Shown: piece after piece, positions 8,759 to 17,383 of the stretch
How the letters are laid out: the number at the start of each line of letters is the position of its first letter
How positions within the stretch are numbered: position 1 is the stretch's first letter
NCBI GenBank assembly: GCA_937885735.1
Contig: CALABN010000355.1
Coordinates: forward strand, 1-29,784
DNA: 29,784 nucleotides
Direction of reading: 5' to 3'
Source: an uncultured Bacteroidota bacterium
GTDB taxonomy: Bacteria; Bacteroidota; Bacteroidia; Bacteroidales; SZUA-534
Made by a program: the position numbers and the translations under genes
The notes under the pieces: model-generated
What the model was told of the DNA's origin: nothing
What the model saw: only the letters and a program-made list of their open reading frames with translations
Database searches by the model: none

Positions 8759-9583
8759 ATGGCAGTCAAAGAGTTTTCTGTACTCACATCAATATATTAC
8801 AAGGAGAACCCCGAATGGCTTCGGGAAGCCTTGGATAGTGTTTTTGCGCAGACATTGCAACCTACAGAATTCGTACTTGTCAAAGATGGCCCATTAACAA
8901 ACGAACTTGAATCGGTGCTTGCCGAGTATATACAGAAACACCCCATTTTTAAAGTGATACAAAATGAAACGAATTTAGGATTGGGGCTTGCTTTGCAAAA
9001 GGGAGTTGAAGCGTGCAGTAACGAGATTATCGCGCGAATGGATACTGACGATATAATACCTTCATATAGGTTTGAGAAAGAATATGATGCAATCGAGAAA
9101 GGCAACGATGTTGTTAGTTGTTGGTCTCAAATATTTGTCGGTGACACCAATAATGTTGTGGCAGTTAAAAAACGTCCTGAATATCATGCGGAATTGGTGA
9201 AGTTGGCACACAAACGCTCGCCCATATGTCATGCAGGTACAATGTTCAGAAAAAGTGCAGTTTTAAAAGCAGGCAATTACCAGCATTGCCCATTAAATGA
9301 GGATTATCATCTTTGGATTAGAATGATAATGAGTGGCGCAAAGTTTTATTGTGTTCAAGAGGTCTTGTATTTTGTGAGGACCAATCCAGAGCAAATATCA
9401 AGAAGAGGGGGAATGAAATATCTTGTTACTGAACTTAAGTCTTTTGTTGAGTTTAAGAAGATGGGATTTTATACATATAAGGATTTAGCATTAAATTCAG
9501 CAATCAGAATAATGGCAAGACTGTCACCGCGCAAATTGCGTGTATCCATTATGAAAAAAGCGTGGAAACATAAAAGTGTTTAA
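8759..9583 (+). CDS. glycosyltransferase family 2
   Basis: This is a 274-aa GT-A glycosyltransferase. It shows the GT2 N-terminal pattern FSVLTSIYYKENPEWLREALDSV, with the nucleotide-binding strand ending in the VKDGP loop. The metal-binding D-x-D is at D95-T-D97-D98, preceded by the catalytic-domain segment NEIIARM. The C-terminal half contains HAGTMFRKSAVLKAGNY and the E-D-Y-H-L-W acceptor-loop motif, which corresponds to the ED of family 2. ATG at 8759 lies one base after the stop of the previous gene and gives MAVKEFSVL; a TTG 33 bases upstream is in frame but would overlap the GT10 gene. The sugar is unknown. Confidence 0.9.
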   Translation: MAVKEFSVLTSIYYKENPEWLREALDSVFAQTLQPTEFVLVKDGPLTNELESVLAEYIQKHPIFKVIQNETNLGLGLALQKGVEACSNEIIARMDTDDIIPSYRFEKEYDAIEKGNDVVSCWSQIFVGDTNNVVAVKKRPEYHAELVKLAHKRSPICHAGTMFRKSAVLKAGNYQHCPLNEDYHLWIRMIMSGAKFYCVQEVLYFVRTNPEQISRRGGMKYLVTELKSFVEFKKMGFYTYKDLALNSAIRIMARLSPRKLRVSIMKKAWKHKSV

Positions 9584-9602
9584 TTTGTTCAAAAAAAGTG
9601 TC

Positions 9603-10205
9603 ATGAATAGTAGCAAACAGTATAGTCTGACATATAGAATCTTACGCAAATTAGGTTTCAACTACTCCGAGACAGAATATGGGCAAGTCTCATTTTGGAA
9701 CGTCGTGAAACGTTTTTTTGGCAATATGAGACGAAAAAGATTAAGCAATATGATGGATTGGGCAATATTGGAACCATTTGCGCCTCGCAATCTTAGACCA
9801 AAGATATTAAGGAAAATTGGTTGCAATGTGGGACGCAATGTTTTCATAGGCGATTTTGTCCGTATCGACTTGCAACATGCGAGTATGATTACTATTGGTG
9901 ATTATACTCATATAACTTCAGGTTGCCGTTTATTGTGTCATCAACGTGATTTGACCAATTACAGGGTAGGCGATAATGCCGCAGATTTGGGATATAAAAA
10001 AGGCAACATAACAATTGGCAGGGGCTGTATGATTGGAATGGAAACAATGATTATGCCAGGAGTAACAATTGGCGATGGCGCAATTATCGGAGCACATTCA
10101 TTGGTGACAAAGGATATTCCTGCATGGACAATTGCGACAGGCGTTCCTGCACGAGTTGTAAAACAAGTCCCAAACAAAGAATCAGATGAACATCCTAACC
10201 TTTGA
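9603..10205 (+). CDS. hexapeptide-repeat acyltransferase (LbetaH, maltose/serine acetyltransferase-like)
   Basis: This 200-aa protein is a left-handed beta-helix acyltransferase, probably acetyl-CoA dependent. After a basic N-terminal half (about residues 1-65), the hexapeptide repeats start at LRKIGCNVGRNVFIGDFVRI and continue through ITIGDYTHITSGC, NITIGRGCMIGMETMIMPGV and TIGDGAIIGAHSLVTKDIP. It ends in the usual G-V-P-A-R cap. The segment CRLLCHQRD carries a His in the place where related enzymes keep the catalytic His. In this context it probably O-acetylates a glycan unit or an amino sugar. ATG at 9603 is preferred over a GTG at 9576 that would overlap the GT2 gene. Its end overlaps the deacetylase start by 20 bases. 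Confidence 0.87.
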   Translation: MNSSKQYSLTYRILRKLGFNYSETEYGQVSFWNVVKRFFGNMRRKRLSNMMDWAILEPFAPRNLRPKILRKIGCNVGRNVFIGDFVRIDLQHASMITIGDYTHITSGCRLLCHQRDLTNYRVGDNAADLGYKKGNITIGRGCMIGMETMIMPGVTIGDGAIIGAHSLVTKDIPAWTIATGVPARVVKQVPNKESDEHPNL

Positions 10206-11031
10206 TATAGAAGAGTGGTTCCACATTCTCGATTTTGAGGAAACACGAAACGAGGAACAATGGAAAACATACGAAGTGCGCATATACGAAAATGTAGAAC
10301 GTATATTCCGCATATTGGAAGAGACAAACACCCAAGCCACGTTTTTCATCATAGGCTGGTTAGCCAAGACCTATCCCGATTTGGTTAAGCGTATAGCGAG
10401 TCGCTATCAGATAGGTAGCCACACAATGAATCATCAGCTCATTTGGCAACAGACGCCAGACGAGTTCCGTGAAGACGTGTCGTCAAGCGTGAAGTTTCTT
10501 GAAGATTTGACAGGGCAGAAAGTTACAGCATTTCGTGTGCCAGGTTTTTCAATTCGTGAAACTGAAGGTTGGGCGTTTGAGACATTGGCCGAATTGGGCA
10601 TAACAACTGATTGTTCAGTGTTCCCCGCTCATCATGCGCATGGTGGCATGCCATCATACAGCAAGCCAGTGCCAAGCATAATAAGTTATAAAGACATACA
10701 AATCAAAGAGTTTCCAGTTTCGACAAAAATATTGGCAGGACATCATATAATATTTTCTGGCGGTGGTTATTTCCGTTTGTTGCCATATCCGCTCATTAAA
10801 AAATGGAGTTCTGAGCAAGACTATCTGCTATCATACATTCATCCGCGCGATTTGGACGCAGGTCAGCCGATGCTAAAAGGATTGCCGATGAAGCGCAAGT
10901 TCAAGTCGTATGTAGGATTAAAAAGTGCCGAGCGCAAACTCACACGTTATCTGACCGATTTCCAATTCACTGATGTCGCCACAGCCGTCAGCAATATTGA
11001 TTGGTCAATGGCACCAATAGTCAGATTGTAA
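10186..11031 (+). CDS. polysaccharide deacetylase family protein (NodB domain plus DUF3473-like tail)
   Basis: This 281-aa protein begins with the NodB-type motif F6-D7-I-E9-E10-W11, where Asp is the expected catalytic base, and has the metal-binding pair H79-T-M-N-H83 in GSHTMNHQ. TFFIIGW and FRVPGFSIR are the other conserved strands of this carbohydrate esterase 4 subgroup. The C-terminal third (GGGYFRLLPYPLI, YIHPRDLDAGQP) resembles the DUF3473 tail seen in deacetylases of exopolysaccharide loci. It would remove N-acetyl groups from a glycan or a lipid-linked sugar. No signal peptide is visible, so a cytoplasmic or membrane-face role is likely. It is the last gene of the glycan block. Confidence 0.87.
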   Translation: MNILTFDIEEWFHILDFEETRNEEQWKTYEVRIYENVERIFRILEETNTQATFFIIGWLAKTYPDLVKRIASRYQIGSHTMNHQLIWQQTPDEFREDVSSSVKFLEDLTGQKVTAFRVPGFSIRETEGWAFETLAELGITTDCSVFPAHHAHGGMPSYSKPVPSIISYKDIQIKEFPVSTKILAGHHIIFSGGGYFRLLPYPLIKKWSSEQDYLLSYIHPRDLDAGQPMLKGLPMKRKFKSYVGLKSAERKLTRYLTDFQFTDVATAVSNIDWSMAPIVRL

Positions 11032-11320
11032 GCAGGCTACGCACAACGCGCAAATTCACCTTTCAAATTTGTATAAATTTGATGGACAAGGTATAAGCCA
11101 CAAGACATAAGTGAATGCGCAGAACTAAGCGCCTTTCGTGCAAATTCGTGTAATTCGTGGTTAATGAAGTAACGGTTTGAAACGAATACATTGCCCAACG
11201 TCCAACATCTTTCGTCCAACATCTTTTGTCATTAATTTCACCTTTCACCTTTCAAACTTGTAATTTGCCTCTCGTCTTTAGTCTTTTGACTTGAGTCTCC
11301 GTCTTATAGGTTCGTTTTTT
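11032..11320. repeat. gene-free spacer of word-like degenerate repeats
   Basis: The spacer between the deacetylase and topA (340 bases) has no convincing gene or tRNA. It holds several repeated words. A perfect 14-base tandem pair, CGTCCAACATCTTT, lies at 11199-11212 and 11213-11226. Two related stretches start with TTCACCTTTCAAA (about 11054 and 11236). ATTCGTG is repeated at 11143-11157. A C/T-rich run of GTCTTT-like units extends to about 11305. An A/T-rich perfect hairpin, TCAAATTT-GTAT-AAATTTGA, sits at 11063-11082; it lacks a T-tract and is a poor terminator. I know of no function for such spacers. Confidence 0.6.
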
Positions 11321-11340
11321 TAAAAAAATTGCTTTCTTTG
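11311..11340 (+). promoter_or_regulatory. candidate Bacteroidota-type promoter of topA
   Basis: TTTCTTTG at 11333-11340 matches the -7 consensus TAnnTTTG except for one base. TTCG at 11311-11314, 18 bases upstream, is a three-of-four match to the -33 TTTG. Transcription would start near 11347, giving a leader of about 25 bases. Within that leader AAGGAGA at 11359-11365 lies six bases before the ATG, an unusually good Shine-Dalgarno site for this window. Confidence 0.4.
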
Positions 11341-11371
11341 CGCCGATTTTCAAACCAAAAGGAGAATTCTA

Positions 11372-13699
11372 ATGCAAAAGAATCTTGTAATTGTCGAGTC
11401 CCCTGCGAAGGCAAAAACTATCGAAAAGTTTTTAGGACAAGACTATATGGTGACATCCAGCTACGGTCACATTCGCGATTTGGCTAAAAAAGGATTCGGT
11501 ATCGACATCGAGAATCAATATAAACCCGAATACGAAATATCGTCCGACAAGAAAAAACTGGTGGCCGATTTGAAAAAAGCCGCAAAAGATGCAGAAGTAG
11601 TGTGGCTCGCATCCGATGAGGACCGTGAAGGAGAAGCAATAGCATGGCATTTGTACGAAGTGCTTGGGTTGAAAGACAAGACAACAAAGCGTATCGTATT
11701 CCATGAAATAACAAAAACTGCCATTCTGAATGCAATTGAGAATCCGCGAGGAATCGACATCAATCTGGTCAACGCCCAGCAGGCGCGCCGTGTCCTCGAC
11801 CGTTTGGTCGGCTTCGAATTGTCGCCAGTCCTTTGGAAGAAAGTCAAGCCGTCATTGTCGGCTGGACGAGTGCAGTCAGTTGCAGTCCGTCTGATAGTTG
11901 AGCGTGAACGCGAAATACTTGACTTCAACCCCGAGCCATCATACAGGGTGCTTGGATTGTTCAACAGCGATTCACTCAAACTTGGCAACGACCTGAAAAC
12001 CGAACTGAACCATAAGTTTGGCAACGAGACCGAAACAACACAGTTCCTCGAGCATTGCAAAGATGCCACGTTCACCGTTTCCGACATCTCGCAGAAACCA
12101 GCCAAACGAACACCAGCGCCTCCATTCACAACATCAACATTGCAGCAAGAGGCAAGCCGCAAATTCGGCTTCTCGGTTTCACAGACAATGGCGCTCGCAC
12201 AGCGTCTGTACGAAGCAGGTAAGATAACCTATATGCGTACCGATTCTGTCAATCTTTCCGATGCGGCTATAAATGCGGCATCAAAAGAAATTACCGAGCA
12301 GTTTGGTGAAAAATACCTGAAAGTGCGCCATTACAAGACAAACACAAAGGGTGCACAAGAGGCTCACGAGGCCATTCGCCCGTCGTACCTCGATAAGCCG
12401 ACCATCACAGGAAACGCCAACGAAAAACGTCTTTATGAATTGATCTGGAAACGTACCATCGCATCGCTTATGGCCGATGCCGAAATGGAAAAGACAACCA
12501 TCAACCTGAACGTTTCCGATTCAAAATACCAGTTCGTGGCACAAGGTGAAGTGATTAAATTCGACGGATTCCTTAAAGTTTACATCGAGTCAACCGACGA
12601 CGAAGACGAGGATTCGGGCAAGACAATCCTGCCAAAACTTGCAGTAGGGCAGAAACTCGATTATTCATCAGTAACCGCCACCCAGCGTTTCTCGTTGCAC
12701 CAGCCACGATACACTGAGGCCACACTCGTCCGCAAATTGGAAGAGCTGGGCATCGGCCGTCCGTCAACCTATGCGCCAACCATCACAACCATCCAGAACC
12801 GCGAGTATGTTGTCAAGGAAGACAGGCCAGGAGCTGAACGCGAGTATAAGATGATTACGCTCAAAGGCGGAAAGATAAAGTCCGAAGTCAAGACCGAAAC
12901 CTATGGCGCCGAGAAAGGAAAACTCTTCCCAACCGACATAGGTATGATAGTGAACGACTATCTGGTCGAAAACTTCCCGTCAATCCTCGATTTCAACTTC
13001 ACTGCCGAAGTCGAGAAGGAATTCGACGACATAGCAGAAGGAAATATCGTTTGGCAGCAGATGATAGACAAATTCTACCATCCTTTCCACGATACCATAA
13101 GCCATGCGCTGGAAGTTACAGGCCGCAAAAACGGAGAACGCCAGGTTGGCATTCATCCTGAAACAGGAAAGCCAGTCATTGTGAAAGTCGGGCGTTACGG
13201 CCCAATGGCGCAGATTGGCACTAACGAGGAAGACGAGAAGCCTCAATTTGCCGCATTGCGTCGCGACCAGCATATTGAAACCATAACACTAGAGGAAGTG
13301 CTCGACTTGTTTAAGTTGCCACGTCAGTTAGGCGAGTTCGAGGGCAAGGTTGTCACCGCCGCCATCGGCCGATTCGGTCCATACGTGCGACACAACAATT
13401 CGTTCTACTCGCTCAAGAAGAACATTGACGATCCGTACTCTGTAACATTGGAGCGTGCCATCGAACTCATCACCGAGAAGCGTGAGGCAGAGAAAAACAA
13501 GGTCATAAACGTATTCGCGACAGCCGAAGGCGAGATGCAGGTCCTAAATGGATTCTACGGTCCGTATATTGCCTTCAACGGCAAGAACTACCGCATAGCC
13601 AAAGGCACCGACGCAAAGTCGTTGACACAGGCAGATTGCGAAGAGATAATCAAGAACAGCGTTGACAAACCCGCCAAAAGGCGCACAAAGAAGCAATGA
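11372..13699 (+). CDS. topA: DNA topoisomerase I (type IA)
   Basis: This 775-aa enzyme relaxes negative supercoils through a 5'-phosphotyrosine intermediate. The TOPRIM domain starts at LVIVESPAKAKTIEKF, with E9 and the metal pair D82-x-D84 in ASDEDREGEA. The active-site tyrosine is Tyr287 in GKITYMRTDSVNLSD. The body follows the standard type IA order. The C-terminus carries three Topo_C repeats centred on GRYGPM, GRFGPYV and GFYGPYI, and ends in a basic tail (KPAKRRTKKQ). No Cys4 zinc fingers are seen, in contrast to the E. coli enzyme. It has a good Shine-Dalgarno and a candidate promoter. Its stop overlaps the start of the arginase-like gene by four bases (ATGA), so the two are probably translated together. 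Confidence 0.97.
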   Translation: MQKNLVIVESPAKAKTIEKFLGQDYMVTSSYGHIRDLAKKGFGIDIENQYKPEYEISSDKKKLVADLKKAAKDAEVVWLASDEDREGEAIAWHLYEVLGLKDKTTKRIVFHEITKTAILNAIENPRGIDINLVNAQQARRVLDRLVGFELSPVLWKKVKPSLSAGRVQSVAVRLIVEREREILDFNPEPSYRVLGLFNSDSLKLGNDLKTELNHKFGNETETTQFLEHCKDATFTVSDISQKPAKRTPAPPFTTSTLQQEASRKFGFSVSQTMALAQRLYEAGKITYMRTDSVNLSDAAINAASKEITEQFGEKYLKVRHYKTNTKGAQEAHEAIRPSYLDKPTITGNANEKRLYELIWKRTIASLMADAEMEKTTINLNVSDSKYQFVAQGEVIKFDGFLKVYIESTDDEDEDSGKTILPKLAVGQKLDYSSVTATQRFSLHQPRYTEATLVRKLEELGIGRPSTYAPTITTIQNREYVVKEDRPGAEREYKMITLKGGKIKSEVKTETYGAEKGKLFPTDIGMIVNDYLVENFPSILDFNFTAEVEKEFDDIAEGNIVWQQMIDKFYHPFHDTISHALEVTGRKNGERQVGIHPETGKPVIVKVGRYGPMAQIGTNEEDEKPQFAALRRDQHIETITLEEVLDLFKLPRQLGEFEGKVVTAAIGRFGPYVRHNNSFYSLKKNIDDPYSVTLERAIELITEKREAEKNKVINVFATAEGEMQVLNGFYGPYIAFNGKNYRIAKGTDAKSLTQADCEEIIKNSVDKPAKRRTKKQ

Positions 13700-14847
13700 T
13701 TCTTAGCGAAGACATAAGTCAGTATTTCAACACACAACGGCCCGAAAATCTGAGGCAGTTCAGCGTGCAGGAAGGATATTTGGGCGTTCAGCTCTTCGAA
13801 GAACCGGATTTGACAAAGTCGATTGATGCCGACGTTGCCATCATTGGCCTCGATGAGACACGCAGTGCTTATCCGTTGCCATATGTATCGAAGGCTGACA
13901 ATGTCCGTTACTGGCTTTATCAACTTGCATCGTTCGGCAATCTGAAAGTCGCCGATTTTGGCAACTTGATATTGGGCAATTCGCCGTCAGACACATATCA
14001 CGCCGTTGAATATATCACCGAGTCGTTGGTTGGTGCAGGTATCATACCTATATATATAGGAGGTTCCCACGACTTGACATTGCCAGTGGTCCGTGGCTTG
14101 CAAAAAGTCCGCAAGACAGTCGAGTTCGGACTCATTGACTCTTGTTTCGATATTCTTAATGTCGAGGGCATCACTTCGCGGTCATATCTTGCCGAATTGT
14201 TCAAGAAAAACAAGAAGAAGGTGTTTGGCAACATCATAGGCTACCAGACATATTTTACAACGCAGAAGCAGTCCGATGCATTGGACAAATGCAATGTGAG
14301 CAAATACAGGTTGGGAATAGTCCGCCAACAGTTGGGCGAAATGGAGCCAGTTCTTCGCGACTGCGATTTCGTATCATTCGATGCAGGCGCTGTCCGCCAA
14401 GCCGATATGCAGGCGTCACATCAGCCGAGCCCCAACGGATTATATACCGAGGAGGCATGTCAATTGGCGTCGTATGCAGGTTTGAGCGATAAGTCGAAAG
14501 CGTTTGGGATATTCGGGGTTATGTCAAAAAACACGCCTTTGGATATTTCCGCTCATTTGTCGGCACAAATAATTTGGCATTATATATGCGGTTTGTCGCA
14601 ACGTGAAAAGGACTATCCGGCATGCGGTTTGGACAAGTACAAAAAGATTTTTGTCAAGTTTGATGCCTCTGATAATGACATTGTGTTCTATCAAAACCTT
14701 CAAAACGACCGTTTTTGGATGGAAATTCCTAAAAAAGATGGTAAAAATTGTATCATCGTCTCATGCTCGAAAAAAGATTATATGTCGTTGGTTAATAACG
14801 AAATACCCGAACGAATAAAAAGGGCATTGATGCTATATGGCATCTAA
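13696..14847 (+). CDS. arginase/formimidoylglutamase-fold protein with altered metal ligands
   Basis: This 383-aa protein has the ureohydrolase fold, usually annotated as formimidoylglutamase. The first motif appears as YIGGSHDLTLP, close to the normal GGxHS/D. The second, normally DAHxD, reads L-I-D-S-C-F-D, so the central His ligand is Cys. The third, normally SxDxDxxDP, reads VSFDAGAVRQAD and loses the second Asp. A bimanganese site as in arginase is therefore doubtful. The protein may be a pseudoenzyme or have another activity. It carries a C-terminal extension (FWMEIP, then a region ending IPERIKRALMLYGI) that I associate with a Bacteroidota-specific subgroup. Its place between topA and porP suggests a link to type IX secretion, but that is inference. 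Histidine breakdown genes are absent from the window. Confidence 0.8.
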   Translation: MILSEDISQYFNTQRPENLRQFSVQEGYLGVQLFEEPDLTKSIDADVAIIGLDETRSAYPLPYVSKADNVRYWLYQLASFGNLKVADFGNLILGNSPSDTYHAVEYITESLVGAGIIPIYIGGSHDLTLPVVRGLQKVRKTVEFGLIDSCFDILNVEGITSRSYLAELFKKNKKKVFGNIIGYQTYFTTQKQSDALDKCNVSKYRLGIVRQQLGEMEPVLRDCDFVSFDAGAVRQADMQASHQPSPNGLYTEEACQLASYAGLSDKSKAFGIFGVMSKNTPLDISAHLSAQIIWHYICGLSQREKDYPACGLDKYKKIFVKFDASDNDIVFYQNLQNDRFWMEIPKKDGKNCIIVSCSKKDYMSLVNNEIPERIKRALMLYGI

Positions 14848-14954
14848 TTAATTGCCGTTCGTCTAAATATTAACAGTAAATTGTTAGCATCGATTATTGT
14901 TTGTGGATTTTTTATTTAATTTTAGCCCCATTCTATAGAGTAGTGAAGTCATTT

Positions 14955-15908
14955 ATGAATAGCCGGCGTTTATTGACCGTAATATTATGTACTATAGCAT
15001 GTGTCGCAACTGCGCAGACAGAGAATTTTTCTAGTCTGAACATGTTTAACTACATGTATTACAACCCAGGCTACGCAGGTGACGGCAACGAGATAGAGAC
15101 AAAGGGTTTAGTCCGCAGTCAATGGTTGGGATTCGATGGAGCGCCAACTACCTATACAGGCAGTATTGATTCTCCATTTAAGTTATTTGGAATAAAAAAT
15201 GGTGTCGGTTTCACATTTATTAAAGATATAATTGGCAATTTTCAAAACACTGGGCTAAATTTTTCGTATGCATACCGACGCCAGATGATGCAGGGTGAAG
15301 TTGGTTTTGGCGCAGGTGTTAGTGCGGTGAATCAGGCATTGAGTGGTTCTTGGGTTTTCCCTGACGGTGGTTCATACGACCCATGGGTGCCACAAAATAT
15401 GGATGACAAGCCTTGGTTCTTTGACATGAATTTGGGATTCTACTATAGCTCGGACAACGTTTATTTGAGCTGCTCAATGCGTAATTTGTTTGAAAGTAAA
15501 GTCAAGTATGCAGCATCTGCTGAAGGCGCTGAGGTCAAATCAGATGCCAATGCCCGTCAGTTGTTTGTGGGTGCTGGATATGAATATCAGTTGAGCAATC
15601 CATTGTTCTCGATCAAGCCTAATTTGTTCATGGCAACGGATTTTGCAACAACTTCTTTCGCTTTGTCTGGCATAGTGAAGTATAATGACAAAGTATTTGG
15701 CGGAATTTCATACAAACCTATAGATGCCATTATATTTTTAGCAGGTTTTTCACTACCTTCGGGTATTGAAGTCGCAATTTCTTACGATTTGACCACTAGT
15801 AGTATAATAAAATACAGCTCTGGTTCGTTGGAATTTATGGTAGGATATAATTTTTATTTGGATAAGGATAAGGACAATCGAAAATATAAGAGTGTCCGAT
15901 TCTTATAA
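14955..15908 (+). CDS. porP: type IX secretion outer-membrane protein, PorP/SprF family
   Basis: This 317-aa protein starts with a signal peptide (MNSRRLLTVILCTIACVATAQ). It continues with the PorP/SprF signature NMFNYMYYNPGYAGDGNE and RSQWLGFDGAPTTYTGS. The rest alternates in beta-strand fashion (GVGFTFIKDIIGN, GEVGFGAGVSAV, VFGGISYKPI, LEFMVGYNF), fitting an outer-membrane barrel. PorP-type proteins work with the PorK/PorN ring in the type IX system. ATG at 14955 is preferred over an in-frame GTG at 14901 because it directly precedes the basic n-region of the signal peptide. The 107-base gap upstream has no convincing promoter or terminator. It is the first gene of the por cluster, 62 bases before porK. 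Confidence 0.9.
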   Translation: MNSRRLLTVILCTIACVATAQTENFSSLNMFNYMYYNPGYAGDGNEIETKGLVRSQWLGFDGAPTTYTGSIDSPFKLFGIKNGVGFTFIKDIIGNFQNTGLNFSYAYRRQMMQGEVGFGAGVSAVNQALSGSWVFPDGGSYDPWVPQNMDDKPWFFDMNLGFYYSSDNVYLSCSMRNLFESKVKYAASAEGAEVKSDANARQLFVGAGYEYQLSNPLFSIKPNLFMATDFATTSFALSGIVKYNDKVFGGISYKPIDAIIFLAGFSLPSGIEVAISYDLTTSSIIKYSSGSLEFMVGYNFYLDKDKDNRKYKSVRFL

Positions 15909-15970
15909 TTTTTTGGATTTTATATTTTTTTTGTGGAATTTTATTGTGTGAAAATAAATACAGTTGGGAT

Positions 15971-17350
15971 ATGAAAAAATTGGCTTATTTGAGTGTCGTG
16001 TTGCTGATGATTTCGGGTTGTGGCTCGAGTGGGGGCAACGGCGAGTTGGTCGGCGTCCAAGACAGATCGGCTAGTTATAGCGCGCCACCGTTTGGTATGG
16101 TATTGGTGCCTAAAGGCAGTTATCGTATGGGCCCCAGCGATCAGGATGTTCCTTGGGCAACTACTGCTCAGGCAAAAACAGTTTCTGTACCTGCTTTTTG
16201 GATGGATGAAACGGAAATAACAAATAATGAATATAGACAATTCGTGTTTTGGGTCCGAGATTCGTTGGCTTATAGAATGTTAGGCGAACAGATCGACGCT
16301 TATTTCATTTCTGAAGACATGTACGGTGAGCCTATTGACCCTCCTTTTATCAATTGGGAAGAGCCAATTAATTGGACTGGAGAAGAGGAAAGAACCATTT
16401 TGGAAGACTTGTACTATCCAGAGCACGAAAGATTTTATGGCCGTCGTGATGTTGACACGCGCAAGTTGATCTATGACTATTTTTGGATTGACTACAAGCA
16501 AGCTGCACAAAAGTTTACTTTTGAGAATGAGAATCGCCGTCATTACAATGAAAAGACCGGTCAGTACGATGGTGAAATATACAATTTGGAAGGCAAACGA
16601 GTTCCAATTAAAGACCGTTCATCTTTCATTATGCACGACAAAGTAAATGTCTACCCTGACACTTTGTGCTGGATAGGTGATTTGTCATATTCTTATAATG
16701 AACCGATGACGAAAATGTATTTCTGGGCTCCAGCATACGATAATTATCCTGTTGTTGGTGTTAATTGGAAACAAGCATCTGCTTTCTGTATTTGGAGAAC
16801 AAACTTGATGAACAATTTTTTGACAAGTGTTGGGGAGCCATTTGTGCAGGATTACAGATTGCCTATCGAAGGTGAATGGGAATATGCTGCACGAGGTGGA
16901 AACGATTTGGCAGTTTACCCTTGGGGTGGACCTTACACTCGTAACGATAAAGGTTGCTTCTTGGCAAACTTCAAGCCTTTGCGTGGTGACTATCTAGACG
17001 ATGGTGGCTTGTATACTGTTGAGGTTGCAATTTATGAAGCTAATGATTTCGGCTTGTATGATATGGCAGGCAACGTTGCTGAATGGACAAGTTCTGCTTT
17101 TGATGATAGCGGTTATTCTTTCACTCATGACTTGAGTCCAGACTATAAGTATAATGCACTCCCTGACGATCTGCCTGTTATGAAGAGAAAAATTGTAAGA
17201 GGTGGTTCTTGGAAAGATATAGCATATTATTTACAGAATGGAACTAGAACTTACGAATACCAAGATTCAGCTAAATCTTATATTGGTTTCCGTTGCGTAA
17301 GACCTTATATGGGTCCAGACGAAACTGGAGCAACTTCAAAAGTTTATTAA
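15971..17350 (+). CDS. porK: type IX secretion lipoprotein PorK/GldK
   Basis: This 459-aa lipoprotein has the lipobox I14-S-G-C17 in MKKLAYLSVVLLMISGC, so it should be lipid-anchored, most likely in the outer membrane facing the periplasm. The mature part is an FGE-sulfatase (formylglycine-generating-enzyme-like) fold: MVLVPKGSYRMGP near the N-terminus, FWMDETEITNNEYRQFV, then VVGVNWKQASAFC, RLPIEGEWEYAARGG, DMAGNVAEWTSSAF and IVRGGSWKD at the C-terminus. PorK forms the large periplasmic ring with PorN. A long insert of about 150 residues splits the fold after the EITN motif, as in other GldK proteins. ATG at 15971 is chosen because it begins the lipoprotein signal. Confidence 0.95.
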   Translation: MKKLAYLSVVLLMISGCGSSGGNGELVGVQDRSASYSAPPFGMVLVPKGSYRMGPSDQDVPWATTAQAKTVSVPAFWMDETEITNNEYRQFVFWVRDSLAYRMLGEQIDAYFISEDMYGEPIDPPFINWEEPINWTGEEERTILEDLYYPEHERFYGRRDVDTRKLIYDYFWIDYKQAAQKFTFENENRRHYNEKTGQYDGEIYNLEGKRVPIKDRSSFIMHDKVNVYPDTLCWIGDLSYSYNEPMTKMYFWAPAYDNYPVVGVNWKQASAFCIWRTNLMNNFLTSVGEPFVQDYRLPIEGEWEYAARGGNDLAVYPWGGPYTRNDKGCFLANFKPLRGDYLDDGGLYTVEVAIYEANDFGLYDMAGNVAEWTSSAFDDSGYSFTHDLSPDYKYNALPDDLPVMKRKIVRGGSWKDIAYYLQNGTRTYEYQDSAKSYIGFRCVRPYMGPDETGATSKVY

Positions 17351-17383
17351 TCTAATTTGCAAACTATTAAATGATATAAAACT

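Noticed and set aside
11063..11082. Hairpin TCAAATTT-GTAT-AAATTTGA after the deacetylase as a terminator
   Set aside because: The stem is only A/T-rich with two G/C pairs at most and has no following T-tract, so termination is unlikely.
11515..12162. Minus-strand open frame of 215 codons opposite topA
   Set aside because: The sense strand encodes unmistakable topoisomerase I motifs; the antisense translation is Ser/Arg-rich and without pattern.
14848..14954. Promoter for the por operon in the gap before porP
   Set aside because: TAATTTTA and TATTGTTTG resemble the -7 box, but neither has a correct spacer or a -33 element at the right distance.
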